A DNA stretch of 64,000 nucleotides from Planctomycetota bacterium. GTDB lineage: Bacteria > Planctomycetota > Planctomycetia > Pirellulales > Pirellulaceae. A program made the translations under genes and the position numbers. Location: positions 11,405 to 75,404 of the forward strand of contig JAJRVM010000042.1 in NCBI GenBank assembly GCA_024277285.1, in the 5' to 3' direction. The stretch's first letter is position 1. Each line of letters opens with the position of its first letter. Under the pieces are notes generated by a model. That model was not told where the DNA came from, made no database searches, and saw nothing but the letters and a program-made list of their open reading frames with translations. Positions 9,716-18,814 of the stretch are shown piece after piece.

Positions 9716-10339
9716 ATGAGTCGATCGTTTCCTGAACCCATTACCGATTCACATTCGTACCAATCGTATCAACGGCAACGCCAGTTGACGTTGGGCGACC
9801 TGCTGCTGGAGAACCGCATTGTGTTTCTTCAGGGCGAGATCTACACGGCCAATGCAAATGATGTCGTGATGAAATTGCTGTATTTACAGAGCGAGAATCG
9901 GCGCAAGGACATTCACTTCTACTTGAACTCCCCGGGTGGGGATGTTGTGGCGACGATGGCAATTTACGACACGATGCAGATTCTTAGCTGCCCGGTCTCT
10001 ACCTATTGCGTTGGTCAGGCGGCGAGTGGTGCGGCAGTGTTGCTAACGGGTGGGACGCCTGGCAAGCGATTTGCATTGCCACACGCTCGTGTCATGTTGC
10101 ATCAGCCGTACGGCGGAGTGAGTGGCCAGGTTAGCGATATCGAGATTCAAGCGAATGAGATCCTGCGCAATCGGCAGATGTTGAACGAGATTATCGCAGA
10201 GCATTCCGGGCAGAAAATCGAAAAGATCGCTGAAGACACGGACCGCGATTTCTTCCTCAATGCGCAGGAGGCGAAGGAATACGGTTTGGTCGATGAGATC
10301 CTGAAGAGGCCACCGCTTGACGGTGAGGATGAGAAATAG
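9716..10339 (+). CDS. clpP: ATP-dependent Clp protease proteolytic subunit, paralog 1
   Basis: Serine protease that forms the degradation chamber used by ClpX/ClpA-type unfoldases. From the ATG at 9716 (AAGGA at 9702-9706) it has 207 residues. The catalytic triad is intact: Ser104 in GQAASGAAVLL, His129 in MLHQPYGG and Asp178 in DTDRDFF, with the same spacing as in E. coli ClpP (97/122/171). The usual Met after the catalytic Ser is Gly here (ASG instead of ASM), and the HQP loop is followed by YGGVSG. These departures mark it as the divergent paralog of the pair. The second clpP starts about 210 bases downstream on the same strand. Confidence 0.93.
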   Translation: MSRSFPEPITDSHSYQSYQRQRQLTLGDLLLENRIVFLQGEIYTANANDVVMKLLYLQSENRRKDIHFYLNSPGGDVVATMAIYDTMQILSCPVSTYCVGQAASGAAVLLTGGTPGKRFALPHARVMLHQPYGGVSGQVSDIEIQANEILRNRQMLNEIIAEHSGQKIEKIAEDTDRDFFLNAQEAKEYGLVDEILKRPPLDGEDEK

Positions 10340-10550
10340 TTACAGCAAGTACATGCGCACTGCTTGGCGGAGCGCATTGGACAGGGTCTGTTAGTGCGAC
10401 GACCGGTCGCATAGAACGGGCCGAGCAGACGAGCTAATTGGCCACGGTCGGATTATCGGCTGATCCGTGGCTACGGAATCATTTAAAAACGAAATAACTT
10501 CGCGAACGAGTCGTTCTCGCGGCACTTGTAATACGGAGCATTTGCGAGCG

Positions 10551-11147
10551 ATGCCACTGATCCCCTACGTAGTCGAAAAGAGCGGTCGCGAAGAACGCGT
10601 ATACGATATCTACAGCCGGTTGCTGAAGGATCGTATCATCTTTCTTGGTTCGAGTGTTAACGATGATGTCGCTAACTCCATCGTTGCCCAGATGCTGTTC
10701 TTGCAATCGGACGATCCCAAGTCAGAGATCCATTTTTACGTCAATTCTCCTGGCGGCAGTGTGAGTGCCGGGTTGGCGATCTATGACACCATGCAGTTTG
10801 TGACCTGTGACGTCGCCACCTACTGTATTGGCCAGGCCGCCTCGATGGGCGCGGTGCTCCTGACAGCCGGCGCCGAGGGGAAGCGGCATGCGCTACCCAA
10901 CGCGCGGATCATGATCCACCAGCCGTTGGCCGGCATGCAAGGAACGGCCGAGGAGATCATGATTCACGCCAAGGAATTTCGACGGATCAAGGATCGGATG
11001 AATGAAATCTTGATTCGGCATACGGGCCATCCGTTGGATAAAATCGAGAAAGATACCGATCGAGACTGTTTCATGACGGCTCAAGAAGCCAAGGAATACC
11101 ACTTGATCGACCAGGTTGTCGAGAAAATGGAACGTTCGGAATCATAG
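10551..11147 (+). CDS. clpP: ATP-dependent Clp protease proteolytic subunit, paralog 2 (canonical)
   Basis: Starting at ATG 10551 ([20 protein letters not shown], the classic ClpP N-terminus) the product is 198 residues, the normal family length. Ser98 ([11 protein letters not shown]), His123 (IMIHQPLAG) and Asp172 (DTDRDCF) form the triad. An upstream ATG at 10467 would add 28 residues that do not match the family. It is closer to standard ClpP than its neighbour. With two paralogs side by side the proteolytic core may be a mixed ClpP1P2 barrel, as known in actinobacteria and cyanobacteria; that is inference. No Clp ATPase gene is adjacent. Confidence 0.95.
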   Translation: MPLIPYVVEKSGREERVYDIYSRLLKDRIIFLGSSVNDDVANSIVAQMLFLQSDDPKSEIHFYVNSPGGSVSAGLAIYDTMQFVTCDVATYCIGQAASMGAVLLTAGAEGKRHALPNARIMIHQPLAGMQGTAEEIMIHAKEFRRIKDRMNEILIRHTGHPLDKIEKDTDRDCFMTAQEAKEYHLIDQVVEKMERSES

Positions 11148-11540
11148 GCGAACTGCGTTTCTACCAGTTCCACGCTAATGGGCAAAAGGAATGTTCAAGG
11201 ATGAACACTTTGCGGTGCCAACAGCCAGGTCGATCATGGCGAAAGATCTGCCTCGGCCGGTCTGCTGGCAGGTAAAGAAATGGCAAGTACGGCTCTCTCC
11301 CGCATTACGAGCTGATTGCCGCAGGATGCAACCAATTGACATGCAAGAAACGGACCCGACTCGCTATCGCGCGTTGGGCCAAAGCCGATCGGCCTTGATG
11401 CGTTGTCGCGTCAGCGCCCCGCAGGCTGTTGGATGGTTTCTTGCTGGCGTTTCGTAAATCTGCAATTGTGGCTGCAATGTGCCGTCGGTGCATGTTGCTT
11501 CCCGACCACCGATCCGCCGCAAGCAAGGCGAGAGGGTGCG
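11148..11540. other. Intergenic, no gene seen
   Basis: About 390 bases between clpP2 and the lipoprotein gene. Frames run through it but none has a ribosome site or a recognisable product. Confidence 0.45.
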
Positions 11541-12596
11541 ATGAACGTTCGGCTCCTAATACTACCAGTTATTGTCATATTGATGCTCGGCGGGTGCCGC
11601 AAGGATCCGCACATGCAAGTCTATATCGACAACATGAATGCCGAGAAGCGCTTGCTTGAGGACACGATGTATGATCTGCAGTATGACTACGAAGATAAAG
11701 TTGCCGAGGTGGAGAAGCTGCGTCAGGAGCTAGAGGCGTTGAAGTCGGGTGACCCGAGCGTGTTGTCGCAGCCCGATGCATCATCGTCGAGCGACCGGTC
11801 TGGGAATGCTGCGCCACGTGACTTGTTTCCCGGTGTTCCTGATCTGAAACCGCCTACGATCAAACAGGGAACACCAAGTGGTTCGGGGAGCGGAAGTGGC
11901 AAGAAGAAACCGGCGCGAAGCGATGGAGAAGAAGAGGATGGTTTAGAACCACCGAAGCTTGATCTGGGCACGGAAGGTTCGGTCTCAGCAGCGGCGGTGC
12001 CGTTAGACCAGCGAATCGCCAGCGTCTATGTGAACCCCTCTCGAACCGGTGGCCTGCAGCGCGATCAGCGCGCGGGGGACGACGGTGTCGTACTTGTATT
12101 TGAACCTCGCAACAAGGCGAACGAATTCGTACCGGCTGCCGGTCGAGTTTCTGTGGTGTTACTTGATCCGGAAACGCGTCGCCGAGTGGCGCGGTGGGAG
12201 TTTAGCGAGGAGCAAACTGCGGAGGCACTTCAGAAAGCACGCACCACGCGCGGCATTGAACTGAAAATGCCATGGAAAGGTACACCGCCAGACAAGAGTC
12301 GTTTGCATCTGTTTGTTCGTTATTGGTTGCCCGGTGGCAAGACCGTGCAGGGAGATCGGAAAATAACGATCGCGCCTCATGGCCAATTGACCTCGCGATG
12401 GACACCACGCACGGAGAACCGGCCCGCTCCCCCCAGTCGGCGCGTGAACGTGGCCGAGAAGCAGGACGGCGCGGCGCCGGCGGATGCGAAGAGCGACGCG
12501 CAAACACAAGACCACCCTGATGCGGCCGATCCGCCACGCGCAGCCGCGCCACATGCCCGGCAAGCGCGACTGCCGCAATGGCGACCCTATCGATAA
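11541..12596 (+). CDS. Lipoprotein with coiled coil and C-terminal beta domain, function unknown
   Basis: From the ATG at 11541 the product is 351 residues. It begins with a lipoprotein signal peptide (NVRLLILPVIVILMLGGC; Cys19 would be lipidated), so it is anchored to a membrane and faces the periplasm. Residues ~25-70 form a predicted coiled coil (QVYIDNMNAEKRLLEDTM...). A disordered Pro/Ser/Gly-rich linker follows, then a domain at ~165-295 (VYVNPSRTGGLQRDQRAGDD..., VSVVLLDPETRRRVARWEF) that looks like a beta sandwich. The tail is polar. A frame-open upstream start at 11403 is rejected because it would bury the signal peptide. I do not recognise a family. It converges with the M50 cassette. 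Confidence 0.82.
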   Translation: MNVRLLILPVIVILMLGGCRKDPHMQVYIDNMNAEKRLLEDTMYDLQYDYEDKVAEVEKLRQELEALKSGDPSVLSQPDASSSSDRSGNAAPRDLFPGVPDLKPPTIKQGTPSGSGSGSGKKKPARSDGEEEDGLEPPKLDLGTEGSVSAAAVPLDQRIASVYVNPSRTGGLQRDQRAGDDGVVLVFEPRNKANEFVPAAGRVSVVLLDPETRRRVARWEFSEEQTAEALQKARTTRGIELKMPWKGTPPDKSRLHLFVRYWLPGGKTVQGDRKITIAPHGQLTSRWTPRTENRPAPPSRRVNVAEKQDGAAPADAKSDAQTQDHPDAADPPRAAAPHARQARLPQWRPYR

Positions 12597-12896
12597 CGCC
12601 AGCAGGCTCAAGTTGCGGCGAATTCGCTGCTCGTACAGTGGCACAAACCGTTCGCAATGGGGTGCCCCCTGGTCGTAACCGTTCACGCGGTTCAAGCCAC
12701 CACCGAATCGTCACACGCCGACTGCGGAACTATTACCCAGCTTCAAGTGGCGTCTCGGTTGAAAGGCGCGCCGCCAATGTTGAAGCCAACCGCGTCTTGA
12801 TTCGGCCTCAGCAAAGCGACGGTTAATAGAAAACCTTCCGTGTCGTTTCCTTCGATTCCAATCTTCGGTTGGCCAACGTCAACCTGCCGGAACCGG
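12597..12896. other. Intergenic between convergent genes
   Basis: 300 bases without a coding frame I trust. Contains one copy of the 12-mer TAACCGTTCACG (12676-12687) that recurs in other intergenic regions of this window. No T-tailed hairpin recognised. Confidence 0.5.
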
Positions 12897-15233
12897 CTAT
12901 AGTTCAAAGTGAAACGTATGGCAGAGCGAGTTCCAAAGGCGTTGCCCAAGTGTCCGAGTGCCGGCATGAATTTTGGCTCGACCGTGACCGCCGCTCAAGA
13001 GTCGCTGTTGATCGATGTCCAGAGGTACGCTGGCCTGATAGGTTTTCGCAAGAGCGTCGCGAGAACGTTGGGCCTTGGACGTCGGTGATGACGCGGAACC
13101 GGTTGCGTTCGAGACGCTGGCGGGAGTGACGGGGAGATCGGTTTGTGAGATCTGTGTGATGCGTCCGCTCAGGTGCCGGCCACGCAACTGCTGAGGAAAC
13201 AGTTCGACAAACTGGTCGGTCCGCACCGATTCGATCGTCGATTCATCAATTGCCAGTACGGCCTCCATCTGCGTCGCATCGCCGATTTGACAGATCGGAA
13301 CACCCTCATTCAGGAAGGCGTTCACGTTTTCCTGTTGCAGCGGATGTCCGGACCAGTAGGAGAGTGTTTCGGAGTGCTCGGGGCGGTCGATCGCGGGCAT
13401 GGCGAAGATCATCCCGGCGCGGGGAGCGCGGATCGTCAAACGTTGTTGATCTTGCTTGCGCCGGAGGATCCTGCGGTCGAGCGATGCGATTGCTTCGGAA
13501 ACTTCGGACATTTCCAACAGTGCCGCGTCACCGTCATAGGCTTGTAGTTGCAAGGCGGCGAGCCTGGCTGCCAAGACTTCGCGTTGGCCAAACAACTGTG
13601 TAATAGCCATGGCGACGTCTCGGTTTTGCAACACGACCAAGGTCTGGCCACGCTGAACGTCTTGCCCTGGTTGTACGTTGATTTCGACAAGTGTTCCGGC
13701 GACATCAACGTATGCGGTCGCGGCATCACGCACTTGTACCTGGAAATCACAGGTTACGTAATGTGGCAGCGGGACCAGCATGATTGCGCACAGTAGCCCA
13801 GCAAGGATCCCGGTGGCGATCAACATTCGTAGTTTCTTCAATTGCCTTGTCCTCCCAGGAACGCTCAGGAAACGCATGAACTGCCAGGCTGGCACGAAGA
13901 CCAGGCCATAGAGCGCAAAGATGACCAACAGTTGGCCGATAATTTGCAGCCCGAGCGGCACGAATACCCGGTACAGAAACCAGAGGATCGAAAACACGAC
14001 GACCCAACGATAAATCGATGCGGCGATGGCGTAAAGAACGAACAACCAGCGGCGGCGTTGTGGCAGAAAAGGGTCTTTCGGTTCGGGCAGGCCCAAGAAC
14101 CACGCACCGAGCTTCCGTTGGACAACGGCTCCTGCCTTTTGACGCAAGTTGGGAACCTCCAAGACGTCGGCCAAGATAAAGTAGCCGTCGTAGCGTAGCA
14201 GCGGGTTGGCGTTGAACAACAATGTGCTGACTGAGCAAACGAACATGATGTCGAGGCAAAGGTAATGCAGCAGTCCAGCGTCGCTGAACCACCACAGGAA
14301 CGTGCAGATGCTTGCCAGAATCAGTTCGATGTACATGCCCGCGGCGCCGATCGCGGCGCGTTGCCACTTGCTGCGCACCATCCACGAGTCGGAGACGTTA
14401 CAGTAGAGGCAAGGTGTCAGGACCAACAGCATCAATCCCATTTCGTGACACTCGCCGCCAAATCGTTTGCAGGCCAGCCCGTGTCCCAGTTCGTGAAGTA
14501 CCTTGGTGCCGGCCAGCACCACTGCCAGCAGGAGCCAATTGTTCCCACCAAAGAACGCACCAAATTCGGGCAAGCGGCGCAGGAAGACATCGAACTGAGC
14601 GGTGATCAGCAGGAGCGCCGAGCTGATCAAGAATAACGCGGCCAATGCGCCAGGCCAGCTGAACAGCCAACCGCACGCGCCGTTCAGCCAATGTAGGAAT
14701 CGGTCGGGGTTTACACCGGCGAAGCGAATGCACAAGATGTTGGACCAGTTGGCGTGCCGTTCTTGACGCTGATGTTGTCGGTGGCGTTCCAGAAGTTGTT
14801 CGCCCTGGGCGTCGCCGTCGGCGATTACGAGAGAATTGCGAAATAGCCGACCGACCAGCGTTTGAAGCTCTGACAATTCTAGTCGCTGGGGAGCGAATTC
14901 GCGTTCAAATTGTTGTTGAATCTCGGCCGGACTTCGCTGGCCATCGAGTAGATTCAGGAGCGTGTACTCTTCTTGCTCGAAACGGTAGAACGACAACGTG
15001 AGCGGGTCCTTGACGATCCAGTAGTTGCGTCCCTGGTAGGTTTGTTGCGAGGTGACCAGATCCTGACGCACACGCAATCGCAACGGACGTTTGGCACTGT
15101 CGCTCAGGTGATTGTGTGACGCGAGCATCTTGGGTAACACCTTACGCGTGTCGCGGAAGCTACCAGGATTCAGGGCAATCGTGTTGCCGCGGCTGGTGTC
15201 CCGAATTCGATGAACGACTGCCGCACCCCACAA
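12897..15233 (-). CDS. PqqD-like / M50 site-2 protease / HlyD fusion protein
   Basis: Polytopic membrane protein, 778 residues. Order: a PqqD-like winged-helix domain (about 55-135; NYWIVKDPLTLSFYRF, EEYTLLNLLDGQRSPAEI); membrane segments; zinc protease motif HELGH at 247-251 and the third-ligand motif NPLLRYDG at 343-350 (Asp349), so the M50 active site is intact; more helices up to ~490; then a biotinyl-lipoyl/HlyD barrel split around a helical hairpin (about 500-650; VAGTLVEINVQPGQDVQRGQ). M50 enzymes cut peptides within the membrane; PqqD-type domains bind leader peptides; HlyD barrels build envelope-spanning channels. The start at 15233 is TTG, 15 bases from the upstream gene; ATG 15128 is an alternative. 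Last gene of a three-gene cassette. Domain calls are seen; the joint role is inferred. Confidence 0.88.
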   Translation of the reverse strand: MWGAAVVHRIRDTSRGNTIALNPGSFRDTRKVLPKMLASHNHLSDSAKRPLRLRVRQDLVTSQQTYQGRNYWIVKDPLTLSFYRFEQEEYTLLNLLDGQRSPAEIQQQFEREFAPQRLELSELQTLVGRLFRNSLVIADGDAQGEQLLERHRQHQRQERHANWSNILCIRFAGVNPDRFLHWLNGACGWLFSWPGALAALFLISSALLLITAQFDVFLRRLPEFGAFFGGNNWLLLAVVLAGTKVLHELGHGLACKRFGGECHEMGLMLLVLTPCLYCNVSDSWMVRSKWQRAAIGAAGMYIELILASICTFLWWFSDAGLLHYLCLDIMFVCSVSTLLFNANPLLRYDGYFILADVLEVPNLRQKAGAVVQRKLGAWFLGLPEPKDPFLPQRRRWLFVLYAIAASIYRWVVVFSILWFLYRVFVPLGLQIIGQLLVIFALYGLVFVPAWQFMRFLSVPGRTRQLKKLRMLIATGILAGLLCAIMLVPLPHYVTCDFQVQVRDAATAYVDVAGTLVEINVQPGQDVQRGQTLVVLQNRDVAMAITQLFGQREVLAARLAALQLQAYDGDAALLEMSEVSEAIASLDRRILRRKQDQQRLTIRAPRAGMIFAMPAIDRPEHSETLSYWSGHPLQQENVNAFLNEGVPICQIGDATQMEAVLAIDESTIESVRTDQFVELFPQQLRGRHLSGRITQISQTDLPVTPASVSNATGSASSPTSKAQRSRDALAKTYQASVPLDIDQQRLLSGGHGRAKIHAGTRTLGQRLWNSLCHTFHFEL

Positions 15234-15248
15234 GGGATCGTGAAGCGC

Positions 15249-16223
15249 TCATTTGCCGACATGAATGGTCATCGTCGCATTCATGCCAGGGCCGAGGATC
15301 CAATGGTTCGCATGGATGCGGTTTTCGACTTCGGCACGGATGCGATACTTGTCTCCCGCTTGCACCAACGGGCTCACAAAGACGACTTTGCCAGGCAACT
15401 GAACGACTTGGCCACGAGCACGTTGGATCTGTACCGTAACTTGGCGATTGACAACATCTTCCGGGTTGAAATCATGCGCGTTGAGGAAACCCTCGACGCG
15501 CAGATGATCAAGGCGAATGATACGCAAGACCGGTTCTCCCGCGTTGACCCATTCGGCTTGGTCGCGCAAAACATCCAGGACGATGCCTCCAAAGGGCGCG
15601 ATGATTTGGCGGCGGCGCATGTTGTCTTCGGCAGCGGCGACTGCGGTCGTTTCGATGTCGGCTGTCATTCCGGCGATCTTCTGCTCCAATCGACTGCGGT
15701 CAATTTGCAGCTGCGCTTTTTGCCGAGTGAGCTTGAGGCGGCGTATTTCCGTCTTGGAAATGGTTCCGGGGGAATGGCGGTTGATCTCCGTGCTCTGCGT
15801 TAACTCGGCGTCCGCAACCCCCAACGCCGCTTCCGAATAGCGAATGTCAATGTCGTCCTGTGACTTGGTCAAGGCCACATCACGTTTGAGTTCGGCCGCG
15901 AGCCGATCGAACTGGGGTTGGCGGTCATCGATCTTGGCAAGCAATTGGCCGGGCTGTACCTGGTCGCCTTCATCGACATGCATCGTTGCGATTGCTCCGG
16001 CCTCATTCGCCGATAATTCGACATCGTTGATCAGGAAGACCTGGCAATGCGCAATGACGCATTGCGACGTTGCTTGTGATGTTGCTTGTGATGTTGCCGT
16101 CCAGTGACCGGCGTAGCCCGTGATGTTGGTGCTGGGACGCGCTGTCGCACGGTCTTGCTCGGCCGAATGGGCGATTGTGGCGATGGCAACCAGCAAGATC
16201 CACGCTGTAGTACGGAGTGTCAT
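15249..16223 (-). CDS. HlyD/RND-type periplasmic adaptor
   Basis: Secreted or membrane-anchored adaptor, 324 residues from ATG 16223 (AGGA five bases upstream; ATG 16235 would add four). A signal peptide (TTAWILLVAIATIAHSA) is followed by a lipoyl half-barrel (VELSANEAGAIATMHVDEGD), a long helical hairpin (about residues 105-205), the second lipoyl half (RRQIIAPFGGIVLDVLRDQ) and beta-barrel domains. Its N-terminal linker has an ATSQ tandem repeat encoded by 12-bp DNA repeats. It stops 15 bases before the M50-HlyD gene and starts about 60 bases after the GAF-HlyD gene, so the three are likely co-transcribed. No RND pump, ABC transporter or TolC gene is nearby. Confidence 0.9.
   Translation of the reverse strand: MTLRTTAWILLVAIATIAHSAEQDRATARPSTNITGYAGHWTATSQATSQATSQCVIAHCQVFLINDVELSANEAGAIATMHVDEGDQVQPGQLLAKIDDRQPQFDRLAAELKRDVALTKSQDDIDIRYSEAALGVADAELTQSTEINRHSPGTISKTEIRRLKLTRQKAQLQIDRSRLEQKIAGMTADIETTAVAAAEDNMRRRQIIAPFGGIVLDVLRDQAEWVNAGEPVLRIIRLDHLRVEGFLNAHDFNPEDVVNRQVTVQIQRARGQVVQLPGKVVFVSPLVQAGDKYRIRAEVENRIHANHWILGPGMNATMTIHVGK
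16069..16097. repeat. 12-bp tandem repeat inside the adaptor gene
   Basis: Two full copies of gttgcttgtgat (16069-16080, 16081-16092) plus a five-base partial copy; on the coding strand it encodes the repeated tetrapeptide ATSQ. Confidence 0.9.
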
Positions 16224-16283
16224 CGTGTTCCTCATCTAGATGGATGCGTTTATCGGGACGCGAAGCCAAGCCGGTGCGGCCCG

Positions 16284-18410
16284 TCAAAACCAAAACAGCA
16301 AACGACTCTGGACGGTATCGATCAAATCATGAAACCAAGCGTAACCCAGCGACTGCTCGCCGCAGTGGATCTTGGCCACCACGGTCGCATCCGCTTTCAG
16401 TTCCGGCAGCTCGCTGGCATCGATCGCGACCCGAATACGTACACTGCTGCCCAGGTCTTCGCGTTCGATGGCCACAGGGTCGACGGCAATTAACGAGCCC
16501 TCGAATTGTTCCCCCGCATGTGAGGACAGGACGAACGTTACGCGTAAGGGGCGCTCGCTTCTGGTGACCGCGTCAAGTATGTGGCCGCTGTGTCGAGCGG
16601 GCACATAGAGTTCCAACTCCCACTGCGCCGAGGGGTCGACCATCGCCATTAAAGCTTGCCCCCGTTGCACCGGTCGGTGCAGTAGTTTGTCCCGCACATG
16701 CCATGTCACAACTTGGCCGGCACGGTCCGCACGCACCACCAGTTGCTGTTCCTTCTGATGTACGAGTTGTAATTGCCGCTCAATACTCAATGCCTGTTGA
16801 CGCAGTTGCAATAATTCGCCGTTGAGCCGGTTCTGTTGCGCTGTATCAAGATGTGGATCGTCCAGCAACGCACGCTGCAAGGAGAGGATCTGCTCGCGAG
16901 TTGCCATCTGTTTGCCCACTAACGACGCGATCTCAACATCAAGGTTCGTATTCCTGAGTTTGGCCAGGACTTGTCCTGCTTCAACAAATTGGCCATGTTC
17001 GACCGGTACGTTGGTGATGACACCGTCTTCATGCGCGAACACGGTGCGGCGTACCTCGGGTTGCATCGTACCCCGGACGGGAATAGTAAAATCTGCTTTG
17101 GTGGCGACCATTGCTACGGTCGCGGCGACGCACAGGATAAGGATCAGTAATGTCTTGGCGAAGTGGCGGCCGATCAACGCATCGCAGAGCTTTCCCAGCG
17201 TTCGCCAGAGCGGCATCAGGAACAGGTTTTCGTGTTCCAATGCGTTGTGCAACGCGCGTCTGCTGTGATGACAGATCTGTTCGATTCGCTGCTGTTGCCG
17301 ATCGTCTTCCGTTGCCTCGGAAAGTTGCTCAAAAATGAGTGCTCCGAACGGTTGAATTCGATCCGGTTTCTTGCGGTCCGTGGTCGTTGGGTCGCGCGTC
17401 TCGTGACGAGAATGTTTGGGAGGGAAGAGCGGCAGCAGGCCGCAACGTCGCACATGGGAAATGTCGACGTATTGGTTCCAGCTCGATTCGATTTGGGGCG
17501 GAATGTCGTCGCCATGTGTGTTGAGCCAGGTCGGTTCACGGCCTTGGAGCACGCGTGCGGCCAGTCGTCCGAGGTGGCGGACCTGCTGCGCGCGACGATC
17601 GATGCTGTCCAACCCGCTCACGACTTTCAGGCGACACTGGCGACCGGTTCCCAATGCCAGACTCACGCGGTCAACGCCCACGAGACGCCGTGCCTCGTTC
17701 ACGATGCAAAACGCAGTCTCTTCCACGCCCAAATGGCTGTGGATTCGGCTCAAAAATTGCTCGAATTGCCGCGACCAATCGTGATCGGCACGCAAGTCAC
17801 GTAGCAGCTGAACTTGCAAGAACGTCTCGGCTAGTTCGCTGACCTGTAACAAATACTGCAGGTAACCTCGTTCTGTTGCCGGCCCGCGATGCGATCGCTG
17901 AAAAATTTCCACAATGGCTGTTACTCGGCCTTCCAAACGCAGTGGAACTAGCAGCAACAGGTTGTCGGTTGGATTGGTCGTTCTCAACTCGGTCGATTTG
18001 CTTTGCGGACCTACGGCGATCGGTTTTGCGCCAGCCGCCACGTGACGCAGGACTTCAAGATGCTGCGACTCACGTGTGTTGGCCCATGGACCGCTGGCCT
18101 GCTCGAAGTTGGTTTGCGCTACCAGTCGGGCAGCACCTTGTGAATCGCCTGCCCACACTGCTCCTCCCACGGATGCCAGGGCTGCGGTCGTCTGTTGCAG
18201 GAACTGCGTGAAATAGGATTCGTAGGATAGATCTTGGCGGGAAAGCTCGGCGATTTCACGTGTGATCTGTTGCACTTGTCGGCGAGTGGCCAGCACTTGC
18301 TCGGGGGACGCGGATGCAACGCTGTCGCGCGCGCCCTCGCGTGACGTTGCCGCGGATGTTTCGGCCGTTGTTTCTTCGAGCGTGGGGTCGATCGTTGAGC
18401 TGGTTTTCAT
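16284..18410 (-). CDS. GAF-domain HlyD-family membrane fusion protein
   Basis: First gene of the M50/HlyD cassette. The frame opens at 18467, but ATG 18410 (AAGGTG upstream) is the likely start, giving 708 residues. Numbering from 18467: a cytoplasmic half with two GAF-like sensor domains (about 75-225 and 235-420; LLVPLRLEGRVTAIVEIFQ and VNEARRLVGVDRVSLALG are typical GAF strands), one membrane helix (about 437-457, TLLILILCVAATVAMVAT), then a periplasmic HlyD module with lipoyl halves (GVITNVPVEHGQFVEAGQVL) around a coiled coil and a beta-barrel to the C-terminus. A cytosolic GAF pair joined to an adaptor suggests ligand-gated control of export. The GAF ligand is unknown. Confidence 0.88.
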   Translation of the reverse strand: MKTSSTIDPTLEETTAETSAATSREGARDSVASASPEQVLATRRQVQQITREIAELSRQDLSYESYFTQFLQQTTAALASVGGAVWAGDSQGAARLVAQTNFEQASGPWANTRESQHLEVLRHVAAGAKPIAVGPQSKSTELRTTNPTDNLLLLVPLRLEGRVTAIVEIFQRSHRGPATERGYLQYLLQVSELAETFLQVQLLRDLRADHDWSRQFEQFLSRIHSHLGVEETAFCIVNEARRLVGVDRVSLALGTGRQCRLKVVSGLDSIDRRAQQVRHLGRLAARVLQGREPTWLNTHGDDIPPQIESSWNQYVDISHVRRCGLLPLFPPKHSRHETRDPTTTDRKKPDRIQPFGALIFEQLSEATEDDRQQQRIEQICHHSRRALHNALEHENLFLMPLWRTLGKLCDALIGRHFAKTLLILILCVAATVAMVATKADFTIPVRGTMQPEVRRTVFAHEDGVITNVPVEHGQFVEAGQVLAKLRNTNLDVEIASLVGKQMATREQILSLQRALLDDPHLDTAQQNRLNGELLQLRQQALSIERQLQLVHQKEQQLVVRADRAGQVVTWHVRDKLLHRPVQRGQALMAMVDPSAQWELELYVPARHSGHILDAVTRSERPLRVTFVLSSHAGEQFEGSLIAVDPVAIEREDLGSSVRIRVAIDASELPELKADATVVAKIHCGEQSLGYAWFHDLIDTVQSRLLFWF

Positions 18411-18545
18411 ATCGCCACGCACCTTGTTTGCCGATTTCCTTGCGGCGCGCGACGCGCACCGCCGCAATCTCAGACACCCTGAATTGTTGTCGCGGGATGA
18501 ACCGCTAGCATCGCCCCCTTGGCCATGCGAAGCCGGCCCACGAAG

Positions 18546-18558
18546 CCAGACAGTCTGA
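18546..18558. repeat. Palindromic repeat CCAGACAGTCTG(G), copy 1
   Basis: CCAGACAGTCTGA followed by TTTCG; the last base of the 13-mer palindrome differs. Same family as the copies at 18682, 18705, 23226, 23336, 23592 and 23611. Confidence 0.85.
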
Positions 18559-18574
18559 TTTCGACGCAGTGTGG

Positions 18575-18593
18575 CACGGCACTCCGTGCCGTG
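18575..18593. other. Perfect hairpin in the intergenic region
   Basis: CACGGCAC-TCC-GTGCCGTG: eight-base stem, three-base loop. No T-run follows on either strand, so it is not a classical terminator; it could end or stabilise the SYLF transcript, whose stop lies about 220 bases away. Confidence 0.7.
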
Positions 18594-18681
18594 AGGCTTC
18601 GGCTCTTGCCGCTTCAGTCCTAGACTTCAAGACTAGGCCTGTGTCACCCCATCCGGGGGTTCTTGCCAGCATTTTTCGATC

Positions 18682-18727
18682 CCAGACAGTCTGGTTTTGG
18701 CGATCCAGACAGTCTGGTTTTGGCGAT
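18682..18727. repeat. Palindromic repeat, copies 2 and 3, as a 23-bp tandem pair
   Basis: CCAGACAGTCTGG at 18682-18694 and 18705-18717, each followed by TTTTGGCGAT, making two perfect 23-base units head to tail. Confidence 0.93.
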
Positions 18728-18814
18728 CTCACGCACGGCCGAACCAGGATGTGGCTTGGCCAACGGTTCGTCGTTCCAGCACCGCGCTGGAATTGTAGTT
18801 CGGCTCGCGCCGTG

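Larger units (their letters stand above)
18468..18814. other. Intergenic region rich in palindromes
   Basis: Holds three copies of the CCAGACAGTCTGG-type repeat and one perfect hairpin (18575-18593). The palindromes lie just downstream of the SYLF gene and upstream of the GAF-HlyD gene. No coding frame I trust. Confidence 0.6.

Noticed and set aside
18575..18593. Hairpin considered as a terminator for the SYLF gene
   Set aside because: No T-run on the relevant strand and about 220 bases from the stop; kept only as a structural feature.
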